Assembly: GCF_002100115.1 (NCBI RefSeq)
Contig: NZ_ANBM01000001.1
Coordinates: 186,001-250,000, forward strand
Reading direction: 5' to 3'
From: Anaerovibrio sp. JC8
GTDB lineage: Bacteria > Bacillota > Negativicutes > Selenomonadales > Selenomonadaceae
Length of the DNA: 64,000 nt
This document shows positions 1 through 9,641 of this stretch, one piece after another; positions within the stretch are counted from its first letter, which is position 1, and each line of letters begins with the position of its first letter. The notes under the pieces were generated by a model. That model saw nothing but the letters and a program-made list of their open reading frames with translations, was not told the origin of the DNA and ran no database searches. The position numbers and the translations under genes were made by a program.

Positions 1-262
1 CGGAGCTGGTATATGGAATCCCCAGCATTTCCAGAGTCCCCTGAATAATGCCGTCCTCACCAAATTTGCCATGAAGGGCATTGAACACAAAATCCGCCTT
101 CATCTCCCGAATCTGATCCACAAAGGTTTCCGGAACCAGCTCCAAGCCCACTGCATTATAATTCTTGGATTTTAAAGCATTTAGTATAGCCGTACCGCTG
201 CGACGGGAAACTTCCCCTTCACTGGACGGCCCGCCCATTACAACAACAATCTTCTTACTCAT
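1..262 (-). CDS. ddl: D-alanine--D-alanine ligase, N-terminal part (cut by window edge)
   Basis: Joins two D-alanines for the peptidoglycan pentapeptide, in the cytoplasm. Only the first 87 residues are present. They begin MSKKIVVVMGGPSSEGEVS, the usual N-terminal Rossmann-like start of Ddl with the GGPSSEGEVS loop, and include the FNALHGKFGEDG segment that binds the first D-Ala. The start is the ATG at 262; murC ends 36 bases upstream, so this is the distal gene of the mur transcription unit. murB, which often sits between murC and ddl, is absent. Truncation here is the edge of the window and not a defect. Confidence 0.93.
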   Translation of the reverse strand, partial: MSKKIVVVMGGPSSEGEVSRRSGTAILNALKSKNYNAVGLELVPETFVDQIREMKADFVFNALHGKFGEDGIIQGTLEMLGIPYTSS

Positions 263-298
263 GTATAAATAAACTCCCACGTATTTATTTTTATGAAA

Positions 299-1666
299 TT
301 ACTTCAACAGCTCGACCAGCTCTTCACCGCATTTGACAATATCGCCGGCACCCATGGTCATAATAAGGTCCCCCTCCCGGGCGATGGACTTCAGATAAGC
401 CGCAATTTCCTTTTTATCCTGGATGTAAACTGTCTCCTGACCAGTCTGCTGTGCCACTTCCCTTACCAACAGCTCACCGTCAACCCCCGGAATTGGATCC
501 TCCCCGGCGGAATAAACATCCGTGAGCACCAGCAAATCTGCTTCAGCAAAGCAGCTGCCATATTCCTTCTGCAACAGCTGGGTACGGCTGTAACGATGTG
601 GCTGGAACGCACACACCAGCCGCTTTGGCTGAGTCTGACGGGCTGCCTTCAGGGTGGTGGCAATCTCCGTTGGATGATGGGCATAGTCGTCTACAACCCA
701 AATGCCCTGGGCCTTGCCCTTGGTCTGGAAACGGCGCTTGGCCCCGTTGAACATGGTAAGGCCCTCGGCCATCTGAGCCACGGTCTGTCCCATGGTTATA
801 CCAGTTACCACACAGGCCATAGCGTTAAGCACGTTGTGACGGCCTGGCACGTTCAGCTTTACTGTGCCCAAATTCTCCCCATTATGCATTACATCAAAGG
901 AAGTACCGCTGGCATCCGCCTTGATGTTGGCCGCCATATAGTCGGCCTCATGGTCAATGGCATAAGTCACGATCTTGCGATTGACGTTCTTTACAATATT
1001 TCTGATATTCTCGTTATCAAAGCAAACCACGCCCCAGCCATCTTCCCGAATCTGGTTAAGGAACTGGGTAAAGGCCTTGATAATATTTTCCATGGTACCA
1101 TAATGGTCCATGTGGTCGTTTTCCACATTGGTAACAATACCGATGTAAGGATAATATTTCAGGAAGGTACCATCGCTTTCATCAGCCTCGGAGACCAGAT
1201 AATCACTCTGTCCCAGCTTGGCATTACTGCCCAGATAATCCACTTCACCGCCGATAATAATGCTTGGTGATACCCCTTCATAATCCAGGGAAACACCCAG
1301 CATGGAAGTGGTAGTTGTTTTACCATGGGCGCCGGCTACAGCTATGCCCTTGGAGTTATTAATCAGAAAAGCATTGACATCGGAACGGTGCAGACGCTTT
1401 AAGCCCAGACGCTTGGCCTCCACCACCTCAGGATTCTCCTCCCGAATGGCACTGGATACCACAATGGCCTCGGTGTCCTGCACATTCTCTGCCCGCTGGC
1501 CAATATAAATCTTGGCACCTAAATCCAGCAGAATGCCGGTCATAACAGACTCCTTCACATCAGAGCCGGAAACCTTATATCCCTTTTCCACCAGAATCTT
1601 GGCCAGGGCACTCATGCCTGCACCGCCAATACCTACAAAATGAACCTTATTAATGCCTGTAAGCAC
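299..1666 (-). CDS. murC: UDP-N-acetylmuramate--L-alanine ligase
   Basis: Adds L-Ala to UDP-MurNAc, the first peptide step of peptidoglycan synthesis. 455 residues, normal length. Visible motifs are the N-terminal GIGGAGMS nucleotide-sugar loop (residues 12-19), the ATP loop GAHGKTTT (112-119), and the C-terminal DDYAHHPTEI segment typical of MurC. The start codon is a GTG with GGGAAG seven bases upstream. It follows murG with a 23-base gap and precedes ddl, consistent with one co-transcribed unit. Confidence 0.97.
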   Translation of the reverse strand: MLTGINKVHFVGIGGAGMSALAKILVEKGYKVSGSDVKESVMTGILLDLGAKIYIGQRAENVQDTEAIVVSSAIREENPEVVEAKRLGLKRLHRSDVNAFLINNSKGIAVAGAHGKTTTTSMLGVSLDYEGVSPSIIIGGEVDYLGSNAKLGQSDYLVSEADESDGTFLKYYPYIGIVTNVENDHMDHYGTMENIIKAFTQFLNQIREDGWGVVCFDNENIRNIVKNVNRKIVTYAIDHEADYMAANIKADASGTSFDVMHNGENLGTVKLNVPGRHNVLNAMACVVTGITMGQTVAQMAEGLTMFNGAKRRFQTKGKAQGIWVVDDYAHHPTEIATTLKAARQTQPKRLVCAFQPHRYSRTQLLQKEYGSCFAEADLLVLTDVYSAGEDPIPGVDGELLVREVAQQTGQETVYIQDKKEIAAYLKSIAREGDLIMTMGAGDIVKCGEELVELLK

Positions 1667-1689
1667 TATAATACTTCCCTTCCAGTAAT

Positions 1690-2805
1690 TTATTGTTTAT
1701 TGCGGGCCAACTCGATAATCATTTCCGCAATGGTAGCTGCCGCCTCAGGATGACCAAGGCTATGACTCCTGTCTGCCATATCCTGCAGCTTCTTGTCGTC
1801 AGCCAGCAGCTCTTCGATAGTAGAAATCAAAATATCCGCACTGATATCCTTGTTCAGAATAACCCTGGCGGCCCCGGCCTTCTCAATAGCCCGGGCGTTG
1901 AACTCCTGATGATTCTCCGCCGCATAAGGGTATGGAATCAACACCGCCGGAATCCCCTTGGCCGTAAGCTCTGCCAAGCCGGTAGCACCAGCCCGGAACA
2001 CAGCCAAATCAGCCACCGCCATAGCCTGTGGCATATTGTAAAGATATGGGAATACCTTAAGATTATGGAACCTCTCCAGCTCCACGCCTGCCTCGGCAAT
2101 ACGGCGCATAATATCCTCATGCTCTGCCTTGCCGGTGGCGTGCAAAATCTGAACCCGCTTGCTGCCGGCGAAATGCTTTAACACATCCACCATGGCCCGG
2201 TTAATACTGCGGGCCCCCCGGCTGCCACCGGAAACCAGCACGGTTTTCTTGTCCGGGTCCAGCTCAAAGGCATCGTAGCCAGGCTCCCGCTGGGTATTAA
2301 CCACCTCATCCCGAATAGGATTGCCGGTAAATACCACCTTATCCTGTGGAAAATGCTTGTTGGCCTCAATGGCACCCGTAGCAATGCGGGACACAAAGTT
2401 GGATAAAATCTTGTTGGTAATCCCCGGCACCACATTCTGCTCCTGAATAAGGGTAGGAATCCCCATAAGGCTGGCCGCCATCAATACAGGTCCACAAACA
2501 TAGCCACCAGTTCCAATTACCACATCCGGCTTAAAGGAGCGCACAATGCCTGCGGCCTTGCCCATACCCTTTATCGCCTTAACAGCCCGAATAAAATTAA
2601 CCGGGCTCAGGCTACGCTTAAAGCCCTGTATGTCAACGGTCTTAAAAGGAAAGCCCTCCTTGGGAACAATATCCGCCTCCAAGCCGCGGCTGGTTCCCAC
2701 ATAAAGAACCTCCAGATTATCTATTCTTTTCTGCAATGCCCGGATAATGGTAACTGCCGGATAAATATGTCCGCCAGTACCACCACCGGATACGATTATT
2801 TTCAT
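1690..2805 (-). CDS. murG: UDP-GlcNAc:lipid I N-acetylglucosaminyltransferase
   Basis: Peripheral membrane GT-B glycosyltransferase that converts lipid I to lipid II on the inner face of the cytoplasmic membrane. 371 residues, standard length. The N-terminal GGGTGGH loop (7-13) and the GGSRGA loop of the C-terminal domain, plus the FRAGATGLAEL donor-binding segment, identify the family. Its ATG overlaps the murD TGA by four bases (ATGA), indicating translational coupling. In many bacteria ftsW lies between murD and murG; here there is no room for it. Confidence 0.97.
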   Translation of the reverse strand: MKIIVSGGGTGGHIYPAVTIIRALQKRIDNLEVLYVGTSRGLEADIVPKEGFPFKTVDIQGFKRSLSPVNFIRAVKAIKGMGKAAGIVRSFKPDVVIGTGGYVCGPVLMAASLMGIPTLIQEQNVVPGITNKILSNFVSRIATGAIEANKHFPQDKVVFTGNPIRDEVVNTQREPGYDAFELDPDKKTVLVSGGSRGARSINRAMVDVLKHFAGSKRVQILHATGKAEHEDIMRRIAEAGVELERFHNLKVFPYLYNMPQAMAVADLAVFRAGATGLAELTAKGIPAVLIPYPYAAENHQEFNARAIEKAGAARVILNKDISADILISTIEELLADDKKLQDMADRSHSLGHPEAAATIAEMIIELARNKQ

Positions 2806-4169
2806 TTAAGCAAATCCTTTACCAAACGTTTGAAATCGCGGCCCCGCTCCTCAAAGCCAGAGTACATATCAAAGGATGCACAGGCCGGAGAAAGTAGTAC
2901 CGTCTGTGGAATCCCCGCAATATTATGGGCAATTTCCACCGCCTTGTCCATGGAATAGCCTGCCTCATGGATATGCTCCGCAGCATAGCCGGCGGCCAGG
3001 GCACATTCCTTAAACCGTTCAGCAGCGTCTCCCACAAGAATCAGCTCATCCACCCGCTCCTTCACAAGGGCCATGAACTCACTGAGGTCCGTGTGCTTGT
3101 CATCGCCACCGGCAATGAGAATAAGGTGACCATCAAAGCTCTGCAGTGCCTTGATGGCAGAATCAGTATTGGTAGCCTTGGAATCATTGAAATATGGTAC
3201 ACCATTTACAGTGGCCACCGGCTCAATACGATGCTCCACTGGTTCAAAGGACTTCAGGCTCTCACCGATCTTAGGCAGACGGACGCCGCCCAAATAAGCT
3301 GCTGCCGCCGCTGCCAAAGCATTTTCTATATTATGGCCGCCCTTGATTTTCAGCTCATCAGTGCGGCACAGCTTGCAAGTCTGGCCATTCCAGGAAATGG
3401 TGAGCCAACCTTCATTGACAAAGGCACCCTCCTTAAGAATTTCCCTGCGGCTGAAGAAAAACACCCTGCCCTTGGCCCGGTTGGCCATATCACGGGTCTT
3501 TTCATCGTCGTAATTAAGCACCAGATAATCATCAGGGCCCTGGTTGGCAAACATCTTCTCCTTCATGGCCTGATATACTTCCAGACTGCCATGGCGAACC
3601 ACATGGTCAGGAGTAACGTTCAGAATAACGGCCACATGAGGATTAAAGCTATTGGAGGCCTCCATCTGGTAGCTGGAAATTTCCGCCACTATACAGCTGT
3701 CCTCCCCGGCTTTAAGAGCCTCCTCACAGAGAGGAATACCAATATTGCCACCTACACCGGCATTTGGATAACGGGTACGCATAAGCTGTCCCAGCAGGCT
3801 GACGGTGGTGGTTTTACCATTGGTACCGGTTACTGCCAAAATTGGAGATTTCGCCAGCTTGTAGGCCACCTCCACCTCAGTGGTAACAGGAATATTACGC
3901 TTATAAGCCTCCTGCACCAGCGGAATCCTTACTGGTACCGCAGGAGAGAGAATCACCATGTCCACTCCATCCAACAGGCTTGGCTCCTGCTTGCCGAAAA
4001 CCAGCTTCACACCAGCCTCCCGCAGCTCCTGCATATCATAGCTGATATCCGCCTCTGCCTTGGCGTCACTGAGGGTAACATCAGCCCCCATATTCTTGGC
4101 TATCTTGGCTACAGCATTACCGCTGATACCAGCCCCGATTACCAACACTTTCTTTCCCATGAACTCCAT
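2802..4169 (-). CDS. murD: UDP-N-acetylmuramoyl-L-alanine--D-glutamate ligase
   Basis: Adds D-Glu to UDP-MurNAc-L-Ala. 455 residues from the ATG chosen here; a GTG two codons upstream is possible but lies only two bases from the GGAG ribosome site, whereas this ATG is eight bases from it. The N-terminal dinucleotide-like fold starts LVIGAGISGN, the ATP loop GTNGKTTT is near residues 115-122, and the Mur ligase C-terminal domain carries FNDSKATN. It is 33 bases downstream of mraY and overlaps murG by four bases. Confidence 0.97.
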   Translation of the reverse strand: MEFMGKKVLVIGAGISGNAVAKIAKNMGADVTLSDAKAEADISYDMQELREAGVKLVFGKQEPSLLDGVDMVILSPAVPVRIPLVQEAYKRNIPVTTEVEVAYKLAKSPILAVTGTNGKTTTVSLLGQLMRTRYPNAGVGGNIGIPLCEEALKAGEDSCIVAEISSYQMEASNSFNPHVAVILNVTPDHVVRHGSLEVYQAMKEKMFANQGPDDYLVLNYDDEKTRDMANRAKGRVFFFSRREILKEGAFVNEGWLTISWNGQTCKLCRTDELKIKGGHNIENALAAAAAAYLGGVRLPKIGESLKSFEPVEHRIEPVATVNGVPYFNDSKATNTDSAIKALQSFDGHLILIAGGDDKHTDLSEFMALVKERVDELILVGDAAERFKECALAAGYAAEHIHEAGYSMDKAVEIAHNIAGIPQTVLLSPACASFDMYSGFEERGRDFKRLVKDLLK

Positions 4170-4202
4170 TTTCACATCTCCTATTTATGACCAAAAACGG
4201 CA

Positions 4203-5189
4203 TTAAATACCGAAAATATATAAAGCAAGGCCAAGAGCACCCGCAATGGCCCCAACGGTCCAGAAGGTCCATACTACCCGAACCTCACTCCAGCCCTTCA
4301 GCTCAAAATGATGATGAATCGGGCTCATGAGGAACACTCTTTTGCCGGTAGTTTTAAAGGAAGTAACCTGTATTATAACTGACATGGCCTCGCAAACAAA
4401 AATAAGGCCAATAACCACCAAAATAATTTCAGTGTGGGTAAGAATGCCCAGCGCGGCCATCACACCACCCAAGGCCAGGGAGCCTGTATCACCCATAAAA
4501 ATCCTGGCAGGATTATAGTTGAACTTCAAAAAGCCCAGGCAGGCACCGATAGTTGCGGCACACAATATAGCCAAATCTGTCTTGCCCATGGCAGCGCACA
4601 CCAGCATATAAAAGAAAGACGCCACAGCCACGGTACCGGAGGCCAGCCCATCCAGCCCGTCAGTCAGATTAACCGCATTGGTAAAGCCTACCATAAATAA
4701 AAACAGCAGGACATAAAAGCCATAGCTCAAATCAATGACCCCAATAAATGGTACCCACAAATCCGTAGGCAAACCGCCAAACACAGCCACCAGTGCTGCC
4801 ATGATAATCTGTCCCAGCAGCTTCTGCCGTGGCTTCAAGCCCTCATTGTGCTTACGTACCACCTTGATGTAGTCATCGAGAAAGCCCAGGGCAAAGTGGC
4901 CCAAAATTATGAACAGGGCCAGCATCATCTCCACCGTGTGGTCAGCAAAAACCAATGTGGACAGGACTAATCCCAGAATGATCATCATACCGCCCATGGT
5001 GGGAGTACCACTCTTGGCCTGATGACTCTGGGGACCTTCCTCGCGGATAGCCTGGCCAAACTTCAGCTTATGCAGCTGAGGTATCAGCCAGGGACCGGCT
5101 CCCAGCACCAGAATAAAGCTTAAGGCCAACGCAAACGCCAAGCTCATAGGAAGGGCAATGGCGGTGCCTGCTATTGTAAATTCCAACAT
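4203..5189 (-). CDS. mraY: Phospho-N-acetylmuramoyl-pentapeptide transferase
   Basis: Polytopic membrane enzyme that transfers phospho-MurNAc-pentapeptide to undecaprenyl phosphate, making lipid I. 328 residues with about ten hydrophobic segments. Family hallmarks are GTPTMGG after the first loops, FLDDYIKV (acidic pair for Mg2+), NAVNLTDGLDGLA, and the cytoplasmic MSPIHHHFELKGW histidine motif near the C terminus. It sits between murF and murD, as usual. The best ribosome site (GGAGG) is thirteen bases before the ATG, which is long, so initiation may be weak. Confidence 0.97.
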   Translation of the reverse strand: MLEFTIAGTAIALPMSLAFALALSFILVLGAGPWLIPQLHKLKFGQAIREEGPQSHQAKSGTPTMGGMMIILGLVLSTLVFADHTVEMMLALFIILGHFALGFLDDYIKVVRKHNEGLKPRQKLLGQIIMAALVAVFGGLPTDLWVPFIGVIDLSYGFYVLLFLFMVGFTNAVNLTDGLDGLASGTVAVASFFYMLVCAAMGKTDLAILCAATIGACLGFLKFNYNPARIFMGDTGSLALGGVMAALGILTHTEIILVVIGLIFVCEAMSVIIQVTSFKTTGKRVFLMSPIHHHFELKGWSEVRVVWTFWTVGAIAGALGLALYIFGI

Positions 5190-5237
5190 AGTATTGTAAA
5201 AGCCTCCAAATGAATCAACTTAGTCTATCTTATTTCC

Positions 5238-6617
5238 TTAAATAAGGTCAATAATTGCTTCCATCTTCATGCCACGGGAGCCCTTAAAGAGCACTGTATC
5301 CTCCGGCTGAAGCAGTTCCTTCAGCTTAATGGCTGCCGCTTCGTGGCTGTCTACGTGGAATACGTTTTCCATGCCGGCCGCCTGAGCCCCCTTGGCGATT
5401 TCCTTGCCCATGGTGCCAAAGGCCACCAAAGCCACGGCTCCACTTTCAGCCACCTGCTGACCCACCTTCTGATGGGCGGCTACAGAAACCTCACCCAGCT
5501 CCAGCATATCACCCAGCACGGCAATACGACGGCCCTTGGTAATCTCTGCCAGTGTATTAATGGCAGCCTCCATGGACATCGGGCTGGCATTATAAGCGTC
5601 ATTTATGACATTGTACTGGCCTACCCGCTTGGCTTCAAAGCGCATGCCGGTCATTTCCAGGCCATCAAGGCCCCGCTGAATTTCATTGGCATCAAGGCCC
5701 AGTGCAAAGCCGGCCGCAACGGCTGCCAAAGCATTGGAAACATTATGACGGCCCACCATTGGGAGAACAAACTCCCCTACATCACCGGACATGCCCAAAC
5801 GACACTTAAAGGTGGTGCTGTTCAGGCCACCTTCTACATCAAAGGCCTTAATATCCGCCTCATTATCAATACCAAAGGTAATAACCCTCACACCACTGTT
5901 GCACTTGTCCTTCATGGCCGCAGTATACTTATTGTCATTGTTTAAAATAACCGTGCCACCAGTTGGAATTGCTTCTACCAGCTCCGCCTTGGCCTTGGCA
6001 ATGTTTTCCATGGAGCCTAACAGCTCCATATGGGTTTCCCCCACATTGGTAACAATACCAATAGTAGGCGCCGCAATAGGAGCCAGAGCCTTAATCTGTC
6101 CCAGGCCGCGCATACCAATTTCCACTACTGCGGCCTTATGGCTTTCATTCATGTTCAGCAGGGTCATTGGCAGGCCAACCTCATTATTGTAATTAGCCTG
6201 GGTCTTTAACACCGGGAACTTGGCCGAAAGCACGGAAGCAGTCAAATCCTTGGTGGTAGTCTTGCCATTGGAACCGGTAATGCATACCACCGGAATATCA
6301 AACTTCATGCGCCAGAAATGGGCCAGCTGCTGATATGCTGTCTGAGTATCAGAAGCCGCCTGAATAACAGTGCCTCCCAGCTCTGCTTTAGGCAGCTGGT
6401 ATTCATTGCTGACCAGCACGCCATTGGCCCCCAGCTTCAGGGCCTCCTCCGCAAAGGTCTCACCGTTGAATCTCTCACCCTTCAAGGCCACAAACAGGCA
6501 GCCAGGCTGAATTTTACGGGTATCAGTAATGATATCAGTAAAATTCTGCTGTCCCTTCTCCAATATTTTTGCCCCATCAAGGGCACTTTCTATATCTGCT
6601 AAAGAAAACTCAGGCAT
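5238..6617 (-). CDS. murF: UDP-N-acetylmuramoyl-tripeptide--D-alanyl-D-alanine ligase
   Basis: Adds the D-Ala-D-Ala dipeptide made by Ddl, completing the pentapeptide. 459 residues, usual length. The substrate-binding N-terminal domain has DTRKIQPGCLFVALKGERF, the ATP loop GSNGKTTTKD starts near residue 115, and the C-terminal domain carries NDAYNASPMSM. The start ATG lies only two bases after the murE stop codon, and its GGAG site overlaps the murE 3' end. Confidence 0.97.
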   Translation of the reverse strand: MPEFSLADIESALDGAKILEKGQQNFTDIITDTRKIQPGCLFVALKGERFNGETFAEEALKLGANGVLVSNEYQLPKAELGGTVIQAASDTQTAYQQLAHFWRMKFDIPVVCITGSNGKTTTKDLTASVLSAKFPVLKTQANYNNEVGLPMTLLNMNESHKAAVVEIGMRGLGQIKALAPIAAPTIGIVTNVGETHMELLGSMENIAKAKAELVEAIPTGGTVILNNDNKYTAAMKDKCNSGVRVITFGIDNEADIKAFDVEGGLNSTTFKCRLGMSGDVGEFVLPMVGRHNVSNALAAVAAGFALGLDANEIQRGLDGLEMTGMRFEAKRVGQYNVINDAYNASPMSMEAAINTLAEITKGRRIAVLGDMLELGEVSVAAHQKVGQQVAESGAVALVAFGTMGKEIAKGAQAAGMENVFHVDSHEAAAIKLKELLQPEDTVLFKGSRGMKMEAIIDLI

Positions 6618-6619
6618 AA

Positions 6620-8116
6620 TTATTCTCCCATTTTTGCTTTAATGGCTTCTGCTGCCACTTCTTTATCATCAAAATGAATTGTCTTGTCCTTCAAAATCTG
6701 ATAATCCTCATGGCCCTTGCCGGCAATAACAACAATGTCACCCTTTTCCGCAATTTCCACCGCTCTGAAAATGGCCTCCCGGCGGTCGATGACAGCCTCA
6801 TGAGGCTTATCCCCGGCAGCCTGCTCTACACCTTCCACCACCTGACTTAAAATAAAGGCAGGATCCTCAGTACGAGGATTATCAGAGGTAGCCACAATTA
6901 CATCGGACAGCTCCGCTGCAATACGGCCCATAATTGGGCGCTTGGTGCGGTCCCGGTCCCCACCACAGCCAAATACAGTAATAATACGGTTATCGCAAAT
7001 CTTACGGGCTGTGTGTAGAATATTCTCCAATCCGTCAGGGGTATGGGCATAGTCAACAATAACTGCAAAATCCTGACCACCACGGACCAGCTCAAAACGC
7101 CCCGGCACACCACTGAACTCCTCAAGGGCCGCCTTGATGAACGGAAGAGGTACACCCTCTGCCATAGCTGCACCGGCAGCTGCCATTACATTATATACAT
7201 TGAAAATACCAGTAATCTTCAAATCAAGTGGCAATGCCCCAAACTGATGCTTAATATCAAACTTGGCACCGCTGGCCAGCACCTGAATGTTTTCAGCCTT
7301 GAGGGATGCATCATTCTCAATGCCATAGGTAATATGACGGCAGTTGGCATGCTCCAGCATTACCCTGCCAGCTTCATCATCAATATTAACCACAGCAGTC
7401 TTGCCATTCTTCACATTATCAGGCCGGCCTACCATATCGAAAAGCTTGGCCTTGGCCAGCTTGTAGTTTTCCAGAGTCTTGTGATAATCCAGATGGTCCT
7501 GGGTCAGGTTGGTAAATACTACCGTATCAAATTCCACACCAGCCACACGGTCCTGATCCAGTGCATGGGAGGATACCTCCATTACCACATAGTCCATGTT
7601 CTTTTCCAGCATCATGGCCATGGTATGCTGCAGCTCCACCACATCAGGGGTGGTATTGTGAATAGGCAGCACCTCGTCCTCAATCATAATCTGGATGGTA
7701 CCAATCAGGCCTACCCTAAAGCCCATCTTACGCAGCATGGCTCTGGTCATGTAGCTGATGGAGGTCTTGCCGTTGGTACCGGTAATACCAATTATGCGCA
7801 TCCGCTGAGCCGGATAGTCATAAAAAAATGGCACGATGATTTTCAGGGCTTCCTTCAGGTTCGGTACCAGCAGTACATCCATTCCGGCCGGCATAAAGGC
7901 ATTCTCATTATCGGTAATAATGGCTACCGCGCCCTTTTCCTTGGCCTGAGGAATAAAATCATGTCCATCCACATGAGCACCTACCATGCAGACAAACAGA
8001 GTACCCTCGGTTGCCTTGCGGGAATCGTGCTCTATATCTTTAATTACAGTCTCACTGTTGCCAATAATCTCTGCTCCTTCAATGAGAGCAGCCAGTGAAC
8101 CTAATGTTTTTGCCAT
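6620..8116 (-). CDS. murE: UDP-N-acetylmuramoyl-L-alanyl-D-glutamate--2,6-diaminopimelate ligase
   Basis: Adds the third amino acid of the stem peptide. 498 residues. The ATP loop GTNGKTS is at residues 113-119. DNPR at residues 412-415, followed by TEDP, is the signature of MurE enzymes that use meso-diaminopimelate, so the peptidoglycan is predicted to be of the DAP type expected for a diderm. AGGAGG lies eight bases before the ATG. It is the first gene of its transcription unit: a terminator after ftsL and a separate TATAAT lie upstream. Confidence 0.97.
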   Translation of the reverse strand: MAKTLGSLAALIEGAEIIGNSETVIKDIEHDSRKATEGTLFVCMVGAHVDGHDFIPQAKEKGAVAIITDNENAFMPAGMDVLLVPNLKEALKIIVPFFYDYPAQRMRIIGITGTNGKTSISYMTRAMLRKMGFRVGLIGTIQIMIEDEVLPIHNTTPDVVELQHTMAMMLEKNMDYVVMEVSSHALDQDRVAGVEFDTVVFTNLTQDHLDYHKTLENYKLAKAKLFDMVGRPDNVKNGKTAVVNIDDEAGRVMLEHANCRHITYGIENDASLKAENIQVLASGAKFDIKHQFGALPLDLKITGIFNVYNVMAAAGAAMAEGVPLPFIKAALEEFSGVPGRFELVRGGQDFAVIVDYAHTPDGLENILHTARKICDNRIITVFGCGGDRDRTKRPIMGRIAAELSDVIVATSDNPRTEDPAFILSQVVEGVEQAAGDKPHEAVIDRREAIFRAVEIAEKGDIVVIAGKGHEDYQILKDKTIHFDDKEVAAEAIKAKMGE

Positions 8117-8156
8117 TAGAAAATCCTCCTAATTTTTGTCATAACATAACTAAGAT

Positions 8157-8198
8157 ATTATACCGCTAAAACAAGTATTTTTCTACCATAAAATACTT
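8157..8198 (-). promoter_or_regulatory. murE promoter -10 with inverted repeat
   Basis: A perfect TATAAT lies at 8162-8157, about 45 bases before murE. A 9-bp inverted repeat (AAGTATTTT, 8-base spacer, AAAATACTT; 8173-8198) covers the expected -35 position, where no good TTGACA is seen. The arrangement suggests a regulated promoter for murE-ddl. The operator reading is an inference. Confidence 0.55.
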
Positions 8199-8229
8199 AT
8201 TTTGGGCTTTCAGATATTATTTCAAATAG

Positions 8230-8260
8230 AAAAAGGGATTGCTTGCGCAAATCCCTTTTT
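8230..8260 (-). terminator. Rho-independent terminator after ftsL
   Basis: Read on the minus strand, AAAAAGGGATT pairs with AATCCCTTTTT around a short TGCGCAAGC loop region. It lies 17 bases after the ftsL stop and ends the mraZ-rsmH-ftsL unit before murE. Confidence 0.8.
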
Positions 8261-8276
8261 CACATCGCCTATTCTT

Positions 8277-8651
8277 TTAATGCTTTGTCTGATTCCCTGC
8301 AAAATAATTTTCCTGTGGAACAGTCATCCCCAACTGATTCACAGCTATCTCCTTAATCCGGGAATGAGACTTTAACTTTGCATTCTCCACTCTGAGTGTT
8401 TCGTTGCTTTTCTCCAGGGCACTAGCTTCAGCCTGAATACGGCCTACTTCATACACTTCACTTGCCAGGCAGCTACTGAACCATAAGATTAATCCATAAA
8501 TAAGTGCACTTACTACTAAAAAGCAGACTGCCTTCTTTCGACGGGGGTCCTTATGTACGTTACGCCTTACAATTTTACGTCGTATGATTTTTTGCTGTTC
8601 CTGGGGAAGCTCCTCAAAGTACTCTTCTTCTACTAATTGACGGGCAAGCAC
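8277..8651 (-). CDS. ftsL: FtsL-like cell division protein
   Basis: Predicted bitopic division protein of the FtsL/DivIC type, 124 residues. A long basic cytoplasmic tail (RRKIVRRNVHKDPRRKK) is followed by one membrane segment (about residues 42-62), then a heptad-like extracytoplasmic stretch (VGRIQAEASALEKSNETLRVENAKLKS described by position 68-94) and the IKEIAVNQLGM motif typical of FtsL/DivIC. The start is a GTG with GGAGG eight bases upstream. Location directly after rsmH supports ftsL. The usual next gene, ftsI, is missing and a terminator follows instead. Confidence 0.82.
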   Translation of the reverse strand: MLARQLVEEEYFEELPQEQQKIIRRKIVRRNVHKDPRRKKAVCFLVVSALIYGLILWFSSCLASEVYEVGRIQAEASALEKSNETLRVENAKLKSHSRIKEIAVNQLGMTVPQENYFAGNQTKH

Positions 8652-8688
8652 ACAAGTAACCTCCTTTCCGTGCTTATTGACCTGAGTG

Positions 8689-9633
8689 TCAATCCAATTT
8701 TTCCGCTATACGCAGCTTTGCGCTCTTAGCTCTTGAATTCTGTTCCAGCTCACTGTCCGAAGCCACAGCTGCCTTTACCAGCAGCTTTATCTCCGGCTTA
8801 TGGTTGCATACACAAACTGGAAGGGACGGCGGACAAATACATCTGCTTGACATTTCCTTAAGGATATTCTTGGCTATTCTGTCCTCAAGGGAATGGAAGG
8901 TAATAATCGCGATTCTTCCGCCTGGCTTTAAATGCTTTACTGCGGTACGGAAAGCTCCTTCAAGAATCCCCAGCTCGTTATTAACCTCTATTCTAACTGC
9001 CTGAAAAATGCGCTTGGCGGGATGTCCCCCCTTGGCATTTCTCACTGCAGCCGGAACCGCTTTTTTTATTATATCCACCAGCTCACCTGTGGTATTAATC
9101 GGGCCGTTCTTTCTGGCCTCCACGATGAACTGAGCTATACGCTTATACCATCTTTCTTCACCGTATTCCTTAAAAATGCGGCAAAGCTCATCCAAGTCAT
9201 ACTTGTTTATTATATCATAAGCAGAAAATTTTGCATCCTGGTTCATTCTCATATCAAGGGGTGCATCCTGCATGTAGGAAAATCCCCGCTCTGCTGTATC
9301 CAGCTGATGGGAGGAAACCCCCAGGTCAAAGAGAATACCATCTATTTCTTCTGCCTCCTGCTCACGCAGTATATTTTCCAGATTGGAAAAGTTGCTCTTT
9401 ACTATATCCACCCGGCACTTGCTGTCAGCCAGCCGCTCAGTGGCAGCCTCTATGGCCGACGCGTCCTGATCAATGCCGATTAATCTTCCATCAGCATTGA
9501 GCTTGTCAGCAATCATTCTGGAATGACCGGCACCACCCAAGGTGCAATCCACATAAGTACCGGACAGGCTCGTTATCAGCCCATTGACAGTTTCCTCTGG
9601 CATTACGCTTACATGATGAAATTTCTCACTCAT
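8689..9633 (-). CDS. rsmH: 16S rRNA (cytosine(1402)-N4)-methyltransferase
   Basis: Methylates N4 of C1402 in the decoding centre of 16S rRNA using S-adenosylmethionine (older name mraW). 314 residues, normal length. The start HHVSVMPEE and YVDCTLGGAGHS (SAM loop near residue 30) are hallmarks, as are FDLGVSSHQLD and the C-terminal ITFHSLEDR. It lies eight bases after mraZ. A ribosome site GAGG precedes the ATG. Confidence 0.97.
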   Translation of the reverse strand: MSEKFHHVSVMPEETVNGLITSLSGTYVDCTLGGAGHSRMIADKLNADGRLIGIDQDASAIEAATERLADSKCRVDIVKSNFSNLENILREQEAEEIDGILFDLGVSSHQLDTAERGFSYMQDAPLDMRMNQDAKFSAYDIINKYDLDELCRIFKEYGEERWYKRIAQFIVEARKNGPINTTGELVDIIKKAVPAAVRNAKGGHPAKRIFQAVRIEVNNELGILEGAFRTAVKHLKPGGRIAIITFHSLEDRIAKNILKEMSSRCICPPSLPVCVCNHKPEIKLLVKAAVASDSELEQNSRAKSAKLRIAEKLD

Positions 9634-9641
9634 TTGCTACC

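Noticed and set aside
2925-4190. 421-codon open frame on the plus strand
   Set aside because: Antisense of murD; the product has no recognisable domain.
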